DNA from: a virus
Strand: one strand, 5' to 3'
Length of the DNA stretch: 24,543 nucleotides
Virus record (IMG/VR): IMGVR_UViG_3300046804_001294
Location: 1 to 24,543 of that record
How positions within the stretch are numbered: the stretch's first letter is position 1; the number at the start of each line of letters is the position of its first letter. The notes beneath the pieces were generated by a model. It saw only the letters and a list, made by a program, of their open reading frames with translations. It was not told the origin of the DNA and did no database searches. Below are positions 6,838 through 14,301 of the stretch, one piece after another. A program made the translations under genes and the position numbers.

Positions 6838-7508
6838 GCAGGTCAATAGCGATATTGGTCCCTGCGCGTGATACGGTGATGACCTCGTTTGCGTACGACA
6901 TGGCGCGGGCGATGAGTTACCACACAGCGACGACAGACGACCGTGTTTTGCTCTTCACGAGCCACGGGACTCTAATCGCCTCTCAGCGGATGGAGCTTGC
7001 GCGTCAAGCACTCGAGGAGAAGGCGGACTATCTCCTCTGGCTTGACTCAGACATGCGGTTCCCGAAGGAAACGATCGGGCACCTCATCCTACGCGACAAG
7101 CCCATCGTGGCCGCGAATTACTCCACGCGCCGGATGCCGGTGAAGCCGGTGGCGATGATGGACGGCGGCGGGAAGATTGACCGGGTATATACCGGCCCAG
7201 AGTCCGAGGGCCTGCAAAGTGTCGACTACGTCGGCATGGGCGTGATGATGACGAAGCGCGAGGTGTTTGAAAAACTCGACGCGCCGTGGTTTGCGATCCC
7301 CTACTCAACGGTCGGGAATCACTACATCGGCGAAGACGTCTTCTTTTGCCGCAAGGCGAGAGAGGCCGGGTACGAGATAACGCTGGACCATGATCTCTCG
7401 CAGCACGTAAAACATATCGGCACCTTTGAGTATTCTCACGAGGGTGCCTGGGCGGTGAAGGAACAGGTGGACGGTGGCTCTAACATCATACACAGCGCTC
7501 AAGTCTAG
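6834..7508 (+). CDS. GT-A-type glycosyltransferase-like protein (224 aa)
   Basis: The start is set by an ATGA overlap. The N-terminus is a Rossmann-like strand (SIAILVPARDTVMTSFAYDM). DYLLWLDSDMRFP (65-77) contains the DxD metal and nucleotide-sugar motif at D71-D73. VGMGVMMTKREVFE (133-146) lies where GT-A enzymes have the acceptor-loop GG/G block. GED at 166-168 would supply the catalytic base. H191 and H194 (HVKH) are candidate metal ligands. Domain order and length fit small phage glycosyltransferases related to the GT2/Anp1 group. Lying between capsid and adaptor genes, it may glycosylate a virion protein, or modify host surface sugars; the substrate cannot be read from sequence. The last 35 bases overlap the adaptor gene. 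Confidence 0.75.
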   Translation: MSRSIAILVPARDTVMTSFAYDMARAMSYHTATTDDRVLLFTSHGTLIASQRMELARQALEEKADYLLWLDSDMRFPKETIGHLILRDKPIVAANYSTRRMPVKPVAMMDGGGKIDRVYTGPESEGLQSVDYVGMGVMMTKREVFEKLDAPWFAIPYSTVGNHYIGEDVFFCRKAREAGYEITLDHDLSQHVKHIGTFEYSHEGAWAVKEQVDGGSNIIHSAQV

Positions 7509-8106
7509 CGTCGCCGACTGGCTGAACCGCGACGACCTCACGTCGGTGATCCCCGACTTCATCTCGCTCGCAGAGGCGCAGATGGAGCGGAGGCTCCCGA
7601 CGCAAAAGATGGTCAAGCGCTCCACGGCGACGATCGACACGCCGTTCTCTGCGCTGCCGTCTGATTTTCTTTCGTGTAAGGCTTTGATCCTGACCAGCAC
7701 CTCCCCGGTGCAGCAGCTCGTGTTCTTGTCGGAGGACGAGGTAGACGCAAAAAAATACGTCTACAACGCCACCGGCAAGCCGAAGTATTTTTCGCTGATC
7801 GGGAACCAGATAGAGGTCATGCCCGCGCCTGACACCAGCTACACGGCCGAGCTCACCTACGTGGCGACGCTCGCGAAGCTCTCGGACAGTAACGCATCTA
7901 ACTGGGTCCTCGAGCGCCACCCCGACGTGTATCTCTACGGGTCGCTCCTACAGGCGGCGCCGTACCTGCGCGACGATGAGCGCATAGGGGTCTGGTCTGG
8001 TTTGTACCAGTCCGCGATGGAAGAGATGATGCTGCAAAACGAACGCGCCGCCTTTAGCCAAGGCCGCACCGCAATGACCGTCAAACCGACGAGGGTGATC
8101 CCGTGA
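7474..8106 (+). CDS. Head-tail adaptor (connector) protein (210 aa)
   Basis: The protein starts MALTSYTALKSSVADWLNRD, followed by VIPDFISLAEAQMERRL, the usual opening of adaptor proteins that dock on the portal ring (P22 gp4 or T7 gp11 role). This fixes the GTG 7474 start, which lies 35 bases inside the glycosyltransferase gene; AAGGA and AGGTGG stand just upstream. The middle is beta-rich (YFSLIGNQIEVMPAPDTSYT, ELTYVATLAKLSD), then a helical end contains HPDVYLYGSLLQAAPYLRDD. Length about 210 is normal for the family. It should form the ring joining portal and tail hub. It overlaps the next gene by GTGA. Confidence 0.82.
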   Translation: MALTSYTALKSSVADWLNRDDLTSVIPDFISLAEAQMERRLPTQKMVKRSTATIDTPFSALPSDFLSCKALILTSTSPVQQLVFLSEDEVDAKKYVYNATGKPKYFSLIGNQIEVMPAPDTSYTAELTYVATLAKLSDSNASNWVLERHPDVYLYGSLLQAAPYLRDDERIGVWSGLYQSAMEEMMLQNERAAFSQGRTAMTVKPTRVIP

Positions 8107-8486
8107 GTGCATTTTCTAATTACCTTGAGACCAAGATCCTCCAGCATGTGTTGACAAATACGTCTTACACGTCGCCGACGACGGTGTACTTGGGCCTGCA
8201 CACCGCAGACCCGACCGACGCCGGGACGGGGACGGAGGTGAGCGGCGGATCTTATGCGCGCCAGTCGTGCGCCTTTACGGTGACGGGAGACACGGGCAGC
8301 AACACGAGCGCCGTAGAGTTCCCGACCGCGACGGCGTCGTGGGGCACCGTCGGCTGGATCGCCGTCTGGGACAACGTCACGGGCGGGAACCTGTTATTTC
8401 ACGGCGCGCTGACCTCGAGCAAGACGATCGCCTCGGGCGACGTGTTTCGGGTCCCGGCGGGCGACCTTGATATTACGTTGAACTAA
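8103..8486 (+). CDS. Small conserved phage structural protein (127 aa)
   Basis: Initiation is at GTG 8103 within a GTGA overlap. The start MSAFSNYLETKILQHVL is a helix, followed by beta-rich blocks TVYLGLHTADPTDAGTGTEV, GGSYARQS, FPTATASWGTVGWIAVWD and GGNLLFHGALTSSKTIASGD, ending AAGDLDITLN-like (here PAGDLDITLN). This is a well-populated phage family, usually labelled tail-fibre or minor structural protein. A single compact beta domain after an N-terminal helix would fit a neck or fibre-attachment protein. The neighbours (adaptor before, repeat protein and fibre after) agree. The exact role is not established from the sequence. Confidence 0.75.
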   Translation: MSAFSNYLETKILQHVLTNTSYTSPTTVYLGLHTADPTDAGTGTEVSGGSYARQSCAFTVTGDTGSNTSAVEFPTATASWGTVGWIAVWDNVTGGNLLFHGALTSSKTIASGDVFRVPAGDLDITLN

Positions 8487-8489
8487 TCA

Positions 8490-9335
8490 ATGGCAGGCTA
8501 CGGCTCTGGTTTATATGGCCGTGGCAGGTATGGCATCGACCCTAAAGAGGGCGCTGCCACACTAAACGCGACCGCGGCCCTGTCCTGCATCGGCAGGCGG
8601 GTCCAGTTTGGGGCGGCGGCCCTAAACGGCGCCGCGACGGTGACGGCGGTCGGGGTAAGGGTAAGGCTCGCGGCGTCGGCGCTATCGGCGTCCGCGAGCC
8701 AGTCGGCGTCGGCGCTGATCGTCAAGGACGGCGCCGCAGCATTGAACGGCGCGGCGTCGGTGACGTGCGCCGCAAAGATCGTCAAAGACGGCGCCGCTGC
8801 GCTGTCTGGGGCGGCCACTCTGGCCTCGGCGGCGACCAGAGTACGGCTCGGGGACGCCGCGCTGAGTGCCAGCGCGTCGCTCTCTGCGGATTATCGCCGC
8901 GTCAGGCTCGCGAGCGCCGCGGTCTCTGCCGCCGCGAGCGTATCCGCCTCGGCGGTGCGCGTCGCAGACGGCGCGGCGGCCATGGCTGGGTCGGCCACGC
9001 AGACAGCGACCGCGAAGGTCATCTACCTAGACAGCGCCGCCTTAACCGGCGCCGCGACGGTGGTGGCCTCTTGGGTCCTGGTACAGAGCGCCGCCTGTGC
9101 GGTCTCTGCGGCGGCGACGATGGTGGCCTCCGGGCGCCTCAAGTGGCAGACGGAGCCCGACACGCCAGAGACGTGGACGGCGCAGGGGGACACGGCAGAG
9201 AGCTGGGCCACAGCGGGCGACACGGTCGTCGCGTGGACCCCGGCGAGTGACACGGCAGAGACATGGGCGCCGGCGAGTGACACGGCGAAGACTTGGACGC
9301 AGAAGACACACCCGGCCTATTTGCAGGCCGCTTGA
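8490..9335 (+). CDS. Tandem-repeat virion-type protein: ten 20-residue repeats then 10-residue Trp repeats (281 aa)
   Basis: Residues 1-20 are Gly/Tyr-rich (MAGYGSGLYGRGRYG). Residues 21-220 are ten consecutive 20-residue units with no insertion or deletion, consensus roughly GAAALSGAATVTASAxRVRL. Ala/Ser alternate with Val/Leu, and Arg/Val or Lys/Asp close each unit. Residues 219-269 switch to a 10-residue period, consensus (G/S)DTAETWxxA, with Trp at exactly 219, 229, 239, 249, 259 and 269. The tail THPAYLQAA ends the protein. Alternation of small and aliphatic residues suggests a beta-solenoid or fibrous shaft. It lies directly before the tail fibre, so a fibre extension or adaptor is plausible. 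I do not recognise a characterised homologue. No strong ribosome site precedes the ATG. Confidence 0.75.
   Translation: MAGYGSGLYGRGRYGIDPKEGAATLNATAALSCIGRRVQFGAAALNGAATVTAVGVRVRLAASALSASASQSASALIVKDGAAALNGAASVTCAAKIVKDGAAALSGAATLASAATRVRLGDAALSASASLSADYRRVRLASAAVSAAASVSASAVRVADGAAAMAGSATQTATAKVIYLDSAALTGAATVVASWVLVQSAACAVSAAATMVASGRLKWQTEPDTPETWTAQGDTAESWATAGDTVVAWTPASDTAETWAPASDTAKTWTQKTHPAYLQAA
8550..9149 (+). repeat. Ten in-frame 60-bp (20-codon) tandem repeats
   Basis: The repeats cover residues 21-220 of the 281-residue protein in perfect 60-base register. DNA copies are diverged but recognisable: the GACGGCGCCGC core recurs at 8728 and 8788, each after an ATCGTCAA(G/A) lead. Preserved spacing with diverged bases indicates an old repeat kept in register by selection on the protein. 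Confidence 0.85.
9144..9296 (+). repeat. 30-bp (10-codon) Trp-Asp repeats
   Basis: Six Trp codons occur exactly every 30 bases (9144, 9174, 9204, 9234, 9264, 9294) and five Asp codons at the same period. The unit is (G/S)DTAETWxxA, with GACACGGC(A/G) as the conserved DNA core. The period is half that of the preceding 20-residue array. Confidence 0.85.
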
Positions 9336-9346
9336 GGTAACTAGAC

Positions 9347-11500
9347 ATGGCTGATACGACAACCACCAACCTGGGCCTGACGAAGCCGGAGGTCGGCGCG
9401 TCCTCGGATACCTGGGGCGGGAAGCTCAACACCAACCTCGACACCATCGATGGGATCTTTGCGGGCGCCGGTAGCGGCACCTCGGTGGGACTAAACGTCG
9501 GCACCGGAAAGACCCTCACCGTGGGCGGCACGCAGAACATGTCTGCGCTGACGGCCTCGACCGCGCTGGCGCTCGACGCCAGCAAGAACGTCGTGAGCGT
9601 CACAAACACCGGCACCGGGAACAACGTGCTCTCTGCCTCCCCGACGTTTACCGGGACGATCAGCGGAGCCGCCGCGAGCCTCTCCGGCAACCTCACCTTC
9701 TCGTCCACCGCCCAGCGCATCACGGGCGATATGTCCAATGCGACATTTAGCAGTCGGTTGGCGTTTCAAAGCAGCACGACGAATGGCAATACAAACGTAA
9801 CCACGTTGCCAAATGGAACAAGCACATCGTCAGGAATTCAATGCTACAACGCAGCAGACCCAACAAATGCTGCGTTTGCGAACATAGGCGCAAGTTCAGC
9901 CGAAATTCAATTTCTTTCTGCTATTCGCGGCACCGGCACCTACCTGCCGATGACCTTCTATACCGGCGGCAGCGAGCGTATGCGGCTGGATACGTCGGGG
10001 AATCTCGGGATTGGTACTACGTCGCCGGGGGCAAAGTTACAAATTAACGGTTCCACGGCGCAATATTCACCAAGTGTTGCTGTTAGAACAGCGCCCAATC
10101 AATACGAATGGGGGCATCCCAATACTTCGGGCTATGGCTCGGTAATCGGCGCGGAATCAGGGTCAGGTGCGTCATTTATTGCATTCAATTCTGGCGCTGG
10201 GACAAACAGTAACACCTACCGCACATTTGGGATTCCCGGCAGCGTATTTAGAGCCGACAATGCCGGTGGTTTGGGGCTTTATCGCGTCACGACAGCATCA
10301 GCCGATAATCAATCGCTTACTGGGCCGACAGCCTTTTTTGACTCCTCCGGCAACGTCGGGATTGGTACTGCGTCGCCTTTGGCATGGCTCCAAGTGGGGG
10401 CAGGTACAAATGCCGTTGCGATGACCGGGACGCAACTCCTGTCAGTTAAAACAAGTGGCGCATCGGCTGGGGTAAGCGCAAAACGTGACGGATTTGCTGA
10501 AGTAGGAATGCAGTCTGGCGGCGGTGGCGGTTACGTCGGAACATGGACAAATGATGTTCTTAATATAGTCACCAACGGCACATCAAATGTTCGTATGGTC
10601 GTAGACACCTCCGGCAACGTCGGGATTGGCGGGACGGCACAGGCGTATTCTCGTCTTAATTTACTTGGAACATATCCAACATCCAGCAACGCGACTCAAG
10701 TTGTACGTTTAGACGGCACAATTCCAAGCGGCACAACGGCTAGTTATCGTAGTTTTTTGTCTCGCCCAGTAACGCAAGCAACAGCGTTTACTTTAACCAA
10801 TCTTATCCATTTTGAAGCAGACACTCAAACTTTGGGTGCAGGGTCAGCCGTAACCAATCAATATGGATTTTCTGTTGCAGATAGCCTCACCGGAGCCACC
10901 AACAACTACGGCTTCTACAGCAACATCGCCTCTGGCTCTAACCGCTGGAACTTCTATGCAGCGGGGACGGCGCAGAATTATTTTGCGGGTGATGTGGGTA
11001 TTGGCCGAACGCCCGTTTATCGTTTGCACGTTCAAGGTTCCACTACAACTAGCGCAAATTATGCACTGGTTGTAGAAAATGCAGGCGCAGCCGCAAATCT
11101 GTTTTACGTCAGAAACGACGGGCTGATGATGATTGGTAATGCCGCCAATTCTCCATATAGTTACACCACAGGCAATGCGGCAAATTTATATGTTGATGCG
11201 GGTGGATTGGTTTACAGATCAACGTCATCGCTTCGTTATAAGTCAGACGTAACTGACGCCACACACGGTCTTGCTGACGTACTTAAACTTCGCAGCGTTA
11301 CTTACAAGGCCAAGAACAGCGGCGACACCGTATTTGGCGGCTTGATTGCTGAAGAAGTGCATGACGCTGGGCTGACCGAGTTTGTGGCCTACGACAAAGA
11401 AGGCCGACCAGATGCTATCCATTACGGAAACATGGTGGCTTTGCTTGTGAAGGCTGTGCAAGAACTGACAGCGCGTGTCGCTGAACTGGAGGCTAAATAA
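9347..11500 (+). CDS. Tail fibre or spike protein with C-terminal S74 intramolecular chaperone (717 aa)
   Basis: GAGG at 9334-9337 precedes the ATG. Residues 1-35 (TTTNLGLTKPEVGASSDTWG, then NTNLDTIDGIF) are a common phage fibre attachment start. The middle is a Gly/Ser/Thr/Asn-rich beta fibre with four GNVGIG-type units near residues 218, 335, 423 and 548, each followed by an LxV strand. The last 91 residues are a peptidase S74 (endosialidase-type) chaperone: SSLRYKSDV at 627-635 gives catalytic Ser627 and Lys632, then LRSVTYKAKNSGD, FGGLIAEEVHDAG and a terminal coiled coil (LLVKAVQELTARVAELE). These domains trimerise the fibre and then cut themselves off before the Ser. The protein is probably the receptor-binding fibre. 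From about 9740 the DNA is clearly more AT-rich than the 5' end. Confidence 0.88.
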   Translation: MADTTTTNLGLTKPEVGASSDTWGGKLNTNLDTIDGIFAGAGSGTSVGLNVGTGKTLTVGGTQNMSALTASTALALDASKNVVSVTNTGTGNNVLSASPTFTGTISGAAASLSGNLTFSSTAQRITGDMSNATFSSRLAFQSSTTNGNTNVTTLPNGTSTSSGIQCYNAADPTNAAFANIGASSAEIQFLSAIRGTGTYLPMTFYTGGSERMRLDTSGNLGIGTTSPGAKLQINGSTAQYSPSVAVRTAPNQYEWGHPNTSGYGSVIGAESGSGASFIAFNSGAGTNSNTYRTFGIPGSVFRADNAGGLGLYRVTTASADNQSLTGPTAFFDSSGNVGIGTASPLAWLQVGAGTNAVAMTGTQLLSVKTSGASAGVSAKRDGFAEVGMQSGGGGGYVGTWTNDVLNIVTNGTSNVRMVVDTSGNVGIGGTAQAYSRLNLLGTYPTSSNATQVVRLDGTIPSGTTASYRSFLSRPVTQATAFTLTNLIHFEADTQTLGAGSAVTNQYGFSVADSLTGATNNYGFYSNIASGSNRWNFYAAGTAQNYFAGDVGIGRTPVYRLHVQGSTTTSANYALVVENAGAAANLFYVRNDGLMMIGNAANSPYSYTTGNAANLYVDAGGLVYRSTSSLRYKSDVTDATHGLADVLKLRSVTYKAKNSGDTVFGGLIAEEVHDAGLTEFVAYDKEGRPDAIHYGNMVALLVKAVQELTARVAELEAK
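10344..10629 (+). repeat. Direct repeat: identical 22-bp copies in the fibre gene (10344-10365 and 10608-10629)
   Basis: Two exact copies 264 bases (88 codons) apart encode SGNVGIG. Related, diverged copies are near 9996 and 10985. They mark a repeated structural unit of the fibre and are a possible site of recombination between fibre genes. Confidence 0.8.
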
Positions 11501-11812
11501 ATGGCTACTTGGAAAATTGAAAGCATGATCGTTAAGCCGCAAGACGGCTCGCACACCGACGTCGTAGTAACTGCGGCATGGAGATGTTCTGCCAGCGATG
11601 GCGACAAGACGGCATCCAACTACGGCAGCATGGGCTTTGCCTCACCGGGCGATGACTTCGTGGCCTACCCAAACCTGACCGAAGCCGATGTGCTGGGCTG
11701 GGTGTGGGCAAACGGCGTGGATAAGGCCGAGGTAGAGGCAAACGTAGCGCGTGAACTAGATATGCTCGTCAACCCGCCGACCGTCGCCAAGCCGCTGCCG
11801 TGGAGTAATTAA
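11501..11812 (+). CDS. Conserved small protein after the tail fibre (103 aa)
   Basis: The ATG directly follows the fibre stop, with GGAGG (11488-11492) as ribosome site. The pattern TWKIESMIVKPQDGSHTDVV, VTAAWRCSAS, LTEADVLGWVWANGVDKAEV and NPPTVAKPLPW matches a small family regularly found behind phage fibre genes, which I recall as DUF7936-like. It is a beta-rich N-terminal half with a helical C-terminal half and a PLPW ending. Position suggests a fibre-associated structural protein or fibre-assembly helper, but this is not demonstrated. It overlaps the next gene by TAATG. Confidence 0.72.
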   Translation: MATWKIESMIVKPQDGSHTDVVVTAAWRCSASDGDKTASNYGSMGFASPGDDFVAYPNLTEADVLGWVWANGVDKAEVEANVARELDMLVNPPTVAKPLPWSN

Positions 11813-11970
11813 TGGAACCCGTTAAATTGGAAGTCACGCTGGAAGAAGCGGTCGCTATCGTCAACTTGCTCGGCACCCTGCCGACGAGTCAAGGCGCAGG
11901 GCCGCTCTGGGCAAAACTGAAGGCGCAGGTGGAACCGCTGTTGCCGAAGCCTGAAGAAACCAAGGCGTGA
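11812..11970 (+). CDS. Small hypothetical protein (52 aa)
   Basis: It begins at the ATG of a TAATG overlap and ends in a GTGA overlap, so it is tied to both neighbours. The sequence is a short helix-loop-helix: LEVTLEEAVAIVNLLGTLPT, a Gly/Ser turn, then PLWAKLKAQVEPLLPKPEE. Such TxEEAxxIxxxLGxLPTxxGAxPLWxKL proteins are common as short phage genes near fibre or lysis genes. There is no membrane segment, and I cannot assign a function. Confidence 0.65.
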   Translation: MEPVKLEVTLEEAVAIVNLLGTLPTSQGAGPLWAKLKAQVEPLLPKPEETKA

Positions 11971-12236
11971 ACACCGCGTTCCTGATTATCTTCTTTTTGC
12001 TCCAGATTATTGACATCTGGACGACGGATCGTGCGCTGAAGCTGGGCAAGCGCGAGGCCAATCCCTTGCTCAACTGGCTCTTTCAGCGTTTCGATCCGGT
12101 AGGGACGATGGTGGTGATGAAGGTCGCGGCGACTTACCTTTTGTGGGTCGCTGATATTTATTTCGTCACCGCAGCCTGTTGCGCGTTATACGTCTGGGTC
12201 GTGCTTAACAACTACGGCGTCATCAAGGACAAGTAA
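11967..12236 (+). CDS. Small multi-pass membrane protein, DUF5658-like (89 aa)
   Basis: Translation starts at GTG 11967 in a GTGA overlap. About three hydrophobic segments are visible: residues 4-18, about 46-62 and about 65-82. Between the first two lies DIWTTDRALKLGKREANPLL, the D..TT...L..G..EANPL signature of DUF5658-type membrane proteins, found in phages and bacteria. It should sit in the host inner membrane. A holin or other membrane role is possible because the next gene is also a membrane protein, but it lies 8 kb from the lysis genes. Confidence 0.7.
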   Translation: MNTAFLIIFFLLQIIDIWTTDRALKLGKREANPLLNWLFQRFDPVGTMVVMKVAATYLLWVADIYFVTAACCALYVWVVLNNYGVIKDK

Positions 12237-12458
12237 ATGGATATGCAGATCCTTTTCAATATTGTTGTAGGTATTGCCGGGTTGTTTGGCGGCTGGATCT
12301 TGAACAACATATCTCGTTCCATTGAAAAGTTGGACGAGGATGTCAGAGACATGCCGTTGACTTATGTGACCCAGAACCACTACCAGCGCGATATTGACGA
12401 GATCAAGTCCATGCTGCGGCTCATCTTTGACCGTCTTGAGAACAAGGCCGACAAATAA
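12237..12458 (+). CDS. One-TM protein with helical cytoplasmic tail, holin-like architecture (73 aa)
   Basis: The ATG immediately follows the previous stop; AAGGA upstream can serve as ribosome site. Residues 5-24 (ILFNIVVGIAGLFGGWILNN) form one membrane segment. The rest is a charged helix with ISRSIEKLDEDVRDMPLTYV and IDEIKSMLRLIFDRLENKAD. One TM plus a coiled tail is seen in small holin-like or antiholin-like phage proteins, and resembles the two proteins at 19635 and 19787 in layout. No lipobox or signal-anchor-release features are visible. The exact function is uncertain. It overlaps the next gene by TAATG. Confidence 0.68.
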   Translation: MDMQILFNIVVGIAGLFGGWILNNISRSIEKLDEDVRDMPLTYVTQNHYQRDIDEIKSMLRLIFDRLENKADK

Positions 12459-13933
12459 TGCTGCTACCGATCAACATCCAGCCTGGCGTCTATCGCAACG
12501 GCACCGACTACCAGAGCAAGGGCCGCTGGCGCGACGCCAGCCTCGTGCGCTGGTACGAGGCCACCATGCGCCCCGTGGGCGGGTGGCGCAAGCGCTCGAG
12601 CAGCCAGATGACCGGACTCTGCCGCGGACTCATCGCGTGGCGCACAAACGCCAACGCGCGCTGGATCGGGCTCGGGACGCACAGCAAGCTCTACGCGATG
12701 AACGAGGCCGGGACACTTACCGACATCACCCCAACCTCTGGCTTCACGCCGGGGCAGGCGGACGCGACCCTCAACCTTGGCTACGGCGGCGGAGCGTATG
12801 GTTACTTTGCCTACGGCACCCCGCGGCCAGACACCGGGACCGCGACCCCGGCGACGACCTGGAGCATGGACAACTGGGGCGAATATCTCCTCGCCTGTTC
12901 CAACGCCGACGGCAAGATCCTGGAATGGCAGCTCAACACCGGCGTGAAGGCCGCGGCGCTCACTAACGCCCCGACCAGCAACAAGGCCGTCCTCGTGACG
13001 GCGGAGCGGTTTGTGTTCGCGCTCGGCGCCGGCGGCAACGCCCGCAAGGTGCAGTGGAGCGACCAAGAAGACAACACCATGTGGACCCCCGCCGTGACCA
13101 ACCAGGCGGGGGACATCGAGCTCGAGACGGTCGGGTCGATCGTCGCCGGCAAGCGCCTCCGCGGCGTGAACCTGATCTTTACCGACGTCGACGTACATAC
13201 GGCCCAATACCAGGGGCCGCCGTACGTGTATGGCTTTGAGCGGATCGCGACCGGGTGCGGCTTGATGAGCGCGCAGGCCGTGGCGGCGGTGGAGTCGGTC
13301 GCGTACTGGTGGGGCCCGGCGGGCTTCTTCATGTACGACGGCTTCGTGCGCCCCCTCAAGTGCGAGGTCCTAGACTACGTGGTCGGCAACCTCTCGCAGC
13401 AGCAGCGCTCCAAGGTCTACGCGGTCGCGAATAATCAATTTGGCGAGGTCTGGTGGTTCTACCCGAGCGCCGCCAACACCGAGAACGACTCTTACGTGGT
13501 CTATAACTACCGCGAGAATCACTGGACCATCGGGTCTCTGGCGCGCACGGCGGGCACCGACCGCGGCGTCTTCACGTACCCGATCATGGTCTCGGCAGAC
13601 GGCTACGTCTACGAGCACGAGGTCGGCGTGGCCTACGACGGCGCGACGCCCTACGCGCAGACCGGGCCGATTGAGTTTGGAAACGGCGACAAGATCATGG
13701 TCGCGCGGCAACTGATCGCCGACGAGAAGACCCAGGGGTCGGTGGGGGTACAGTTCAAGACGCGCTTTACGCCCCTCGGGAGCGAGGTCGTCAAGACCTA
13801 CACGATCGACAGCCCCTACACGCCGGTGCGCTTCTCTGGGCGCCAGATCGAGATGAAGATCACGGGCGACACCCTGACCGACTGGCGCGTCGGGACGATG
13901 CGGCTAGACGCGGTCGCGGGCGGCGAGCGATGA
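12458..13933 (+). CDS. Probable tail-hub / nozzle protein with beta-propeller-like repeats (491 aa)
   Basis: The start lies in a TAATG overlap. The opening INIQPGVYRNGTDYQSKGRW, then RDASLVRWYEATMRPVGGWR, is typical of a large phage family placed between fibre and internal-protein genes. The body repeats blocks of short strands with aromatic and Gly turns (WIGLGTHSKLYAMNEAG, WGEYLLACSNADGKILEWQL, AYWWGPAGFFMYDGFVRPLK, GEVWWFYPSAAN, DGYVYEHEVG). These look like blades of a beta-propeller. The C-terminus (RFSGRQIEMKITGD...WRVGTMRLDA) is a beta-sandwich. By position and fold it could fill the role of P22 gp10 or T7 gp12 below the adaptor ring; that equivalence is inferred. Confidence 0.68.
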   Translation: MLLPINIQPGVYRNGTDYQSKGRWRDASLVRWYEATMRPVGGWRKRSSSQMTGLCRGLIAWRTNANARWIGLGTHSKLYAMNEAGTLTDITPTSGFTPGQADATLNLGYGGGAYGYFAYGTPRPDTGTATPATTWSMDNWGEYLLACSNADGKILEWQLNTGVKAAALTNAPTSNKAVLVTAERFVFALGAGGNARKVQWSDQEDNTMWTPAVTNQAGDIELETVGSIVAGKRLRGVNLIFTDVDVHTAQYQGPPYVYGFERIATGCGLMSAQAVAAVESVAYWWGPAGFFMYDGFVRPLKCEVLDYVVGNLSQQQRSKVYAVANNQFGEVWWFYPSAANTENDSYVVYNYRENHWTIGSLARTAGTDRGVFTYPIMVSADGYVYEHEVGVAYDGATPYAQTGPIEFGNGDKIMVARQLIADEKTQGSVGVQFKTRFTPLGSEVVKTYTIDSPYTPVRFSGRQIEMKITGDTLTDWRVGTMRLDAVAGGER

Positions 13934-14301
13934 GCGACGTTGAGGGCATAGAATACGTCGCACCCTTCCGCGAGCTCATAGAGCGTGCGCTGGCGGAAGG
14001 GTACGGGCAACTGAACTATGACGACATCGTCCAGGGGATCAACCGCGGCGAGTACCAGTTTTGGACCGCCAGCAACTCCTGCGTCATCACGACGATAGAC
14101 ATCTTTCCGCGCCTGAAGCAGCTCACGATCATCATCGGCGCCGGGGACTTGGAAGAGATCGACGCGGTCATCAGGCCGGTGATCGAGACCTGGGCCAAGT
14201 CCATCGGCTGCGAGGCGCTGATTATCTTTGGCCGCCCCGGATGGCAGAGGGCGCTTGAGGGCTACAAACGCACCGCGGTGGTGCTGGAAAAAAGACTATG
14301 A
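13930..14301 (+). CDS. GNAT-like phage protein (123 aa)
   Basis: The start is set by an ATGA overlap. The pattern of helix, YDDIVQGINRGEYQFWTASN, strand CVITTIDIFPRLKQLTIIIG, then AGDLEEIDAVIRPVIETWAK and CEALIIFGRPGWQRALEGYK is the shape of the small GNAT-fold proteins in podovirus genomes, often likened to T7 gp13. In T7 that protein is needed for virion morphogenesis. The acetyl-CoA-binding (Q/R)xxGx(G/A) loop is not obvious, so it may be a structural use of the fold. It lies between the tail hub and the large internal protein and overlaps both, which fits an assembly role. Confidence 0.72.
   Translation: MSDVEGIEYVAPFRELIERALAEGYGQLNYDDIVQGINRGEYQFWTASNSCVITTIDIFPRLKQLTIIIGAGDLEEIDAVIRPVIETWAKSIGCEALIIFGRPGWQRALEGYKRTAVVLEKRL

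Noticed and set aside
8550-9296. CRISPR-like or VNTR array in DNA
   Set aside because: Repeats are diverged, in-frame, codon-period repeats without unique spacers; they are explained by protein architecture.
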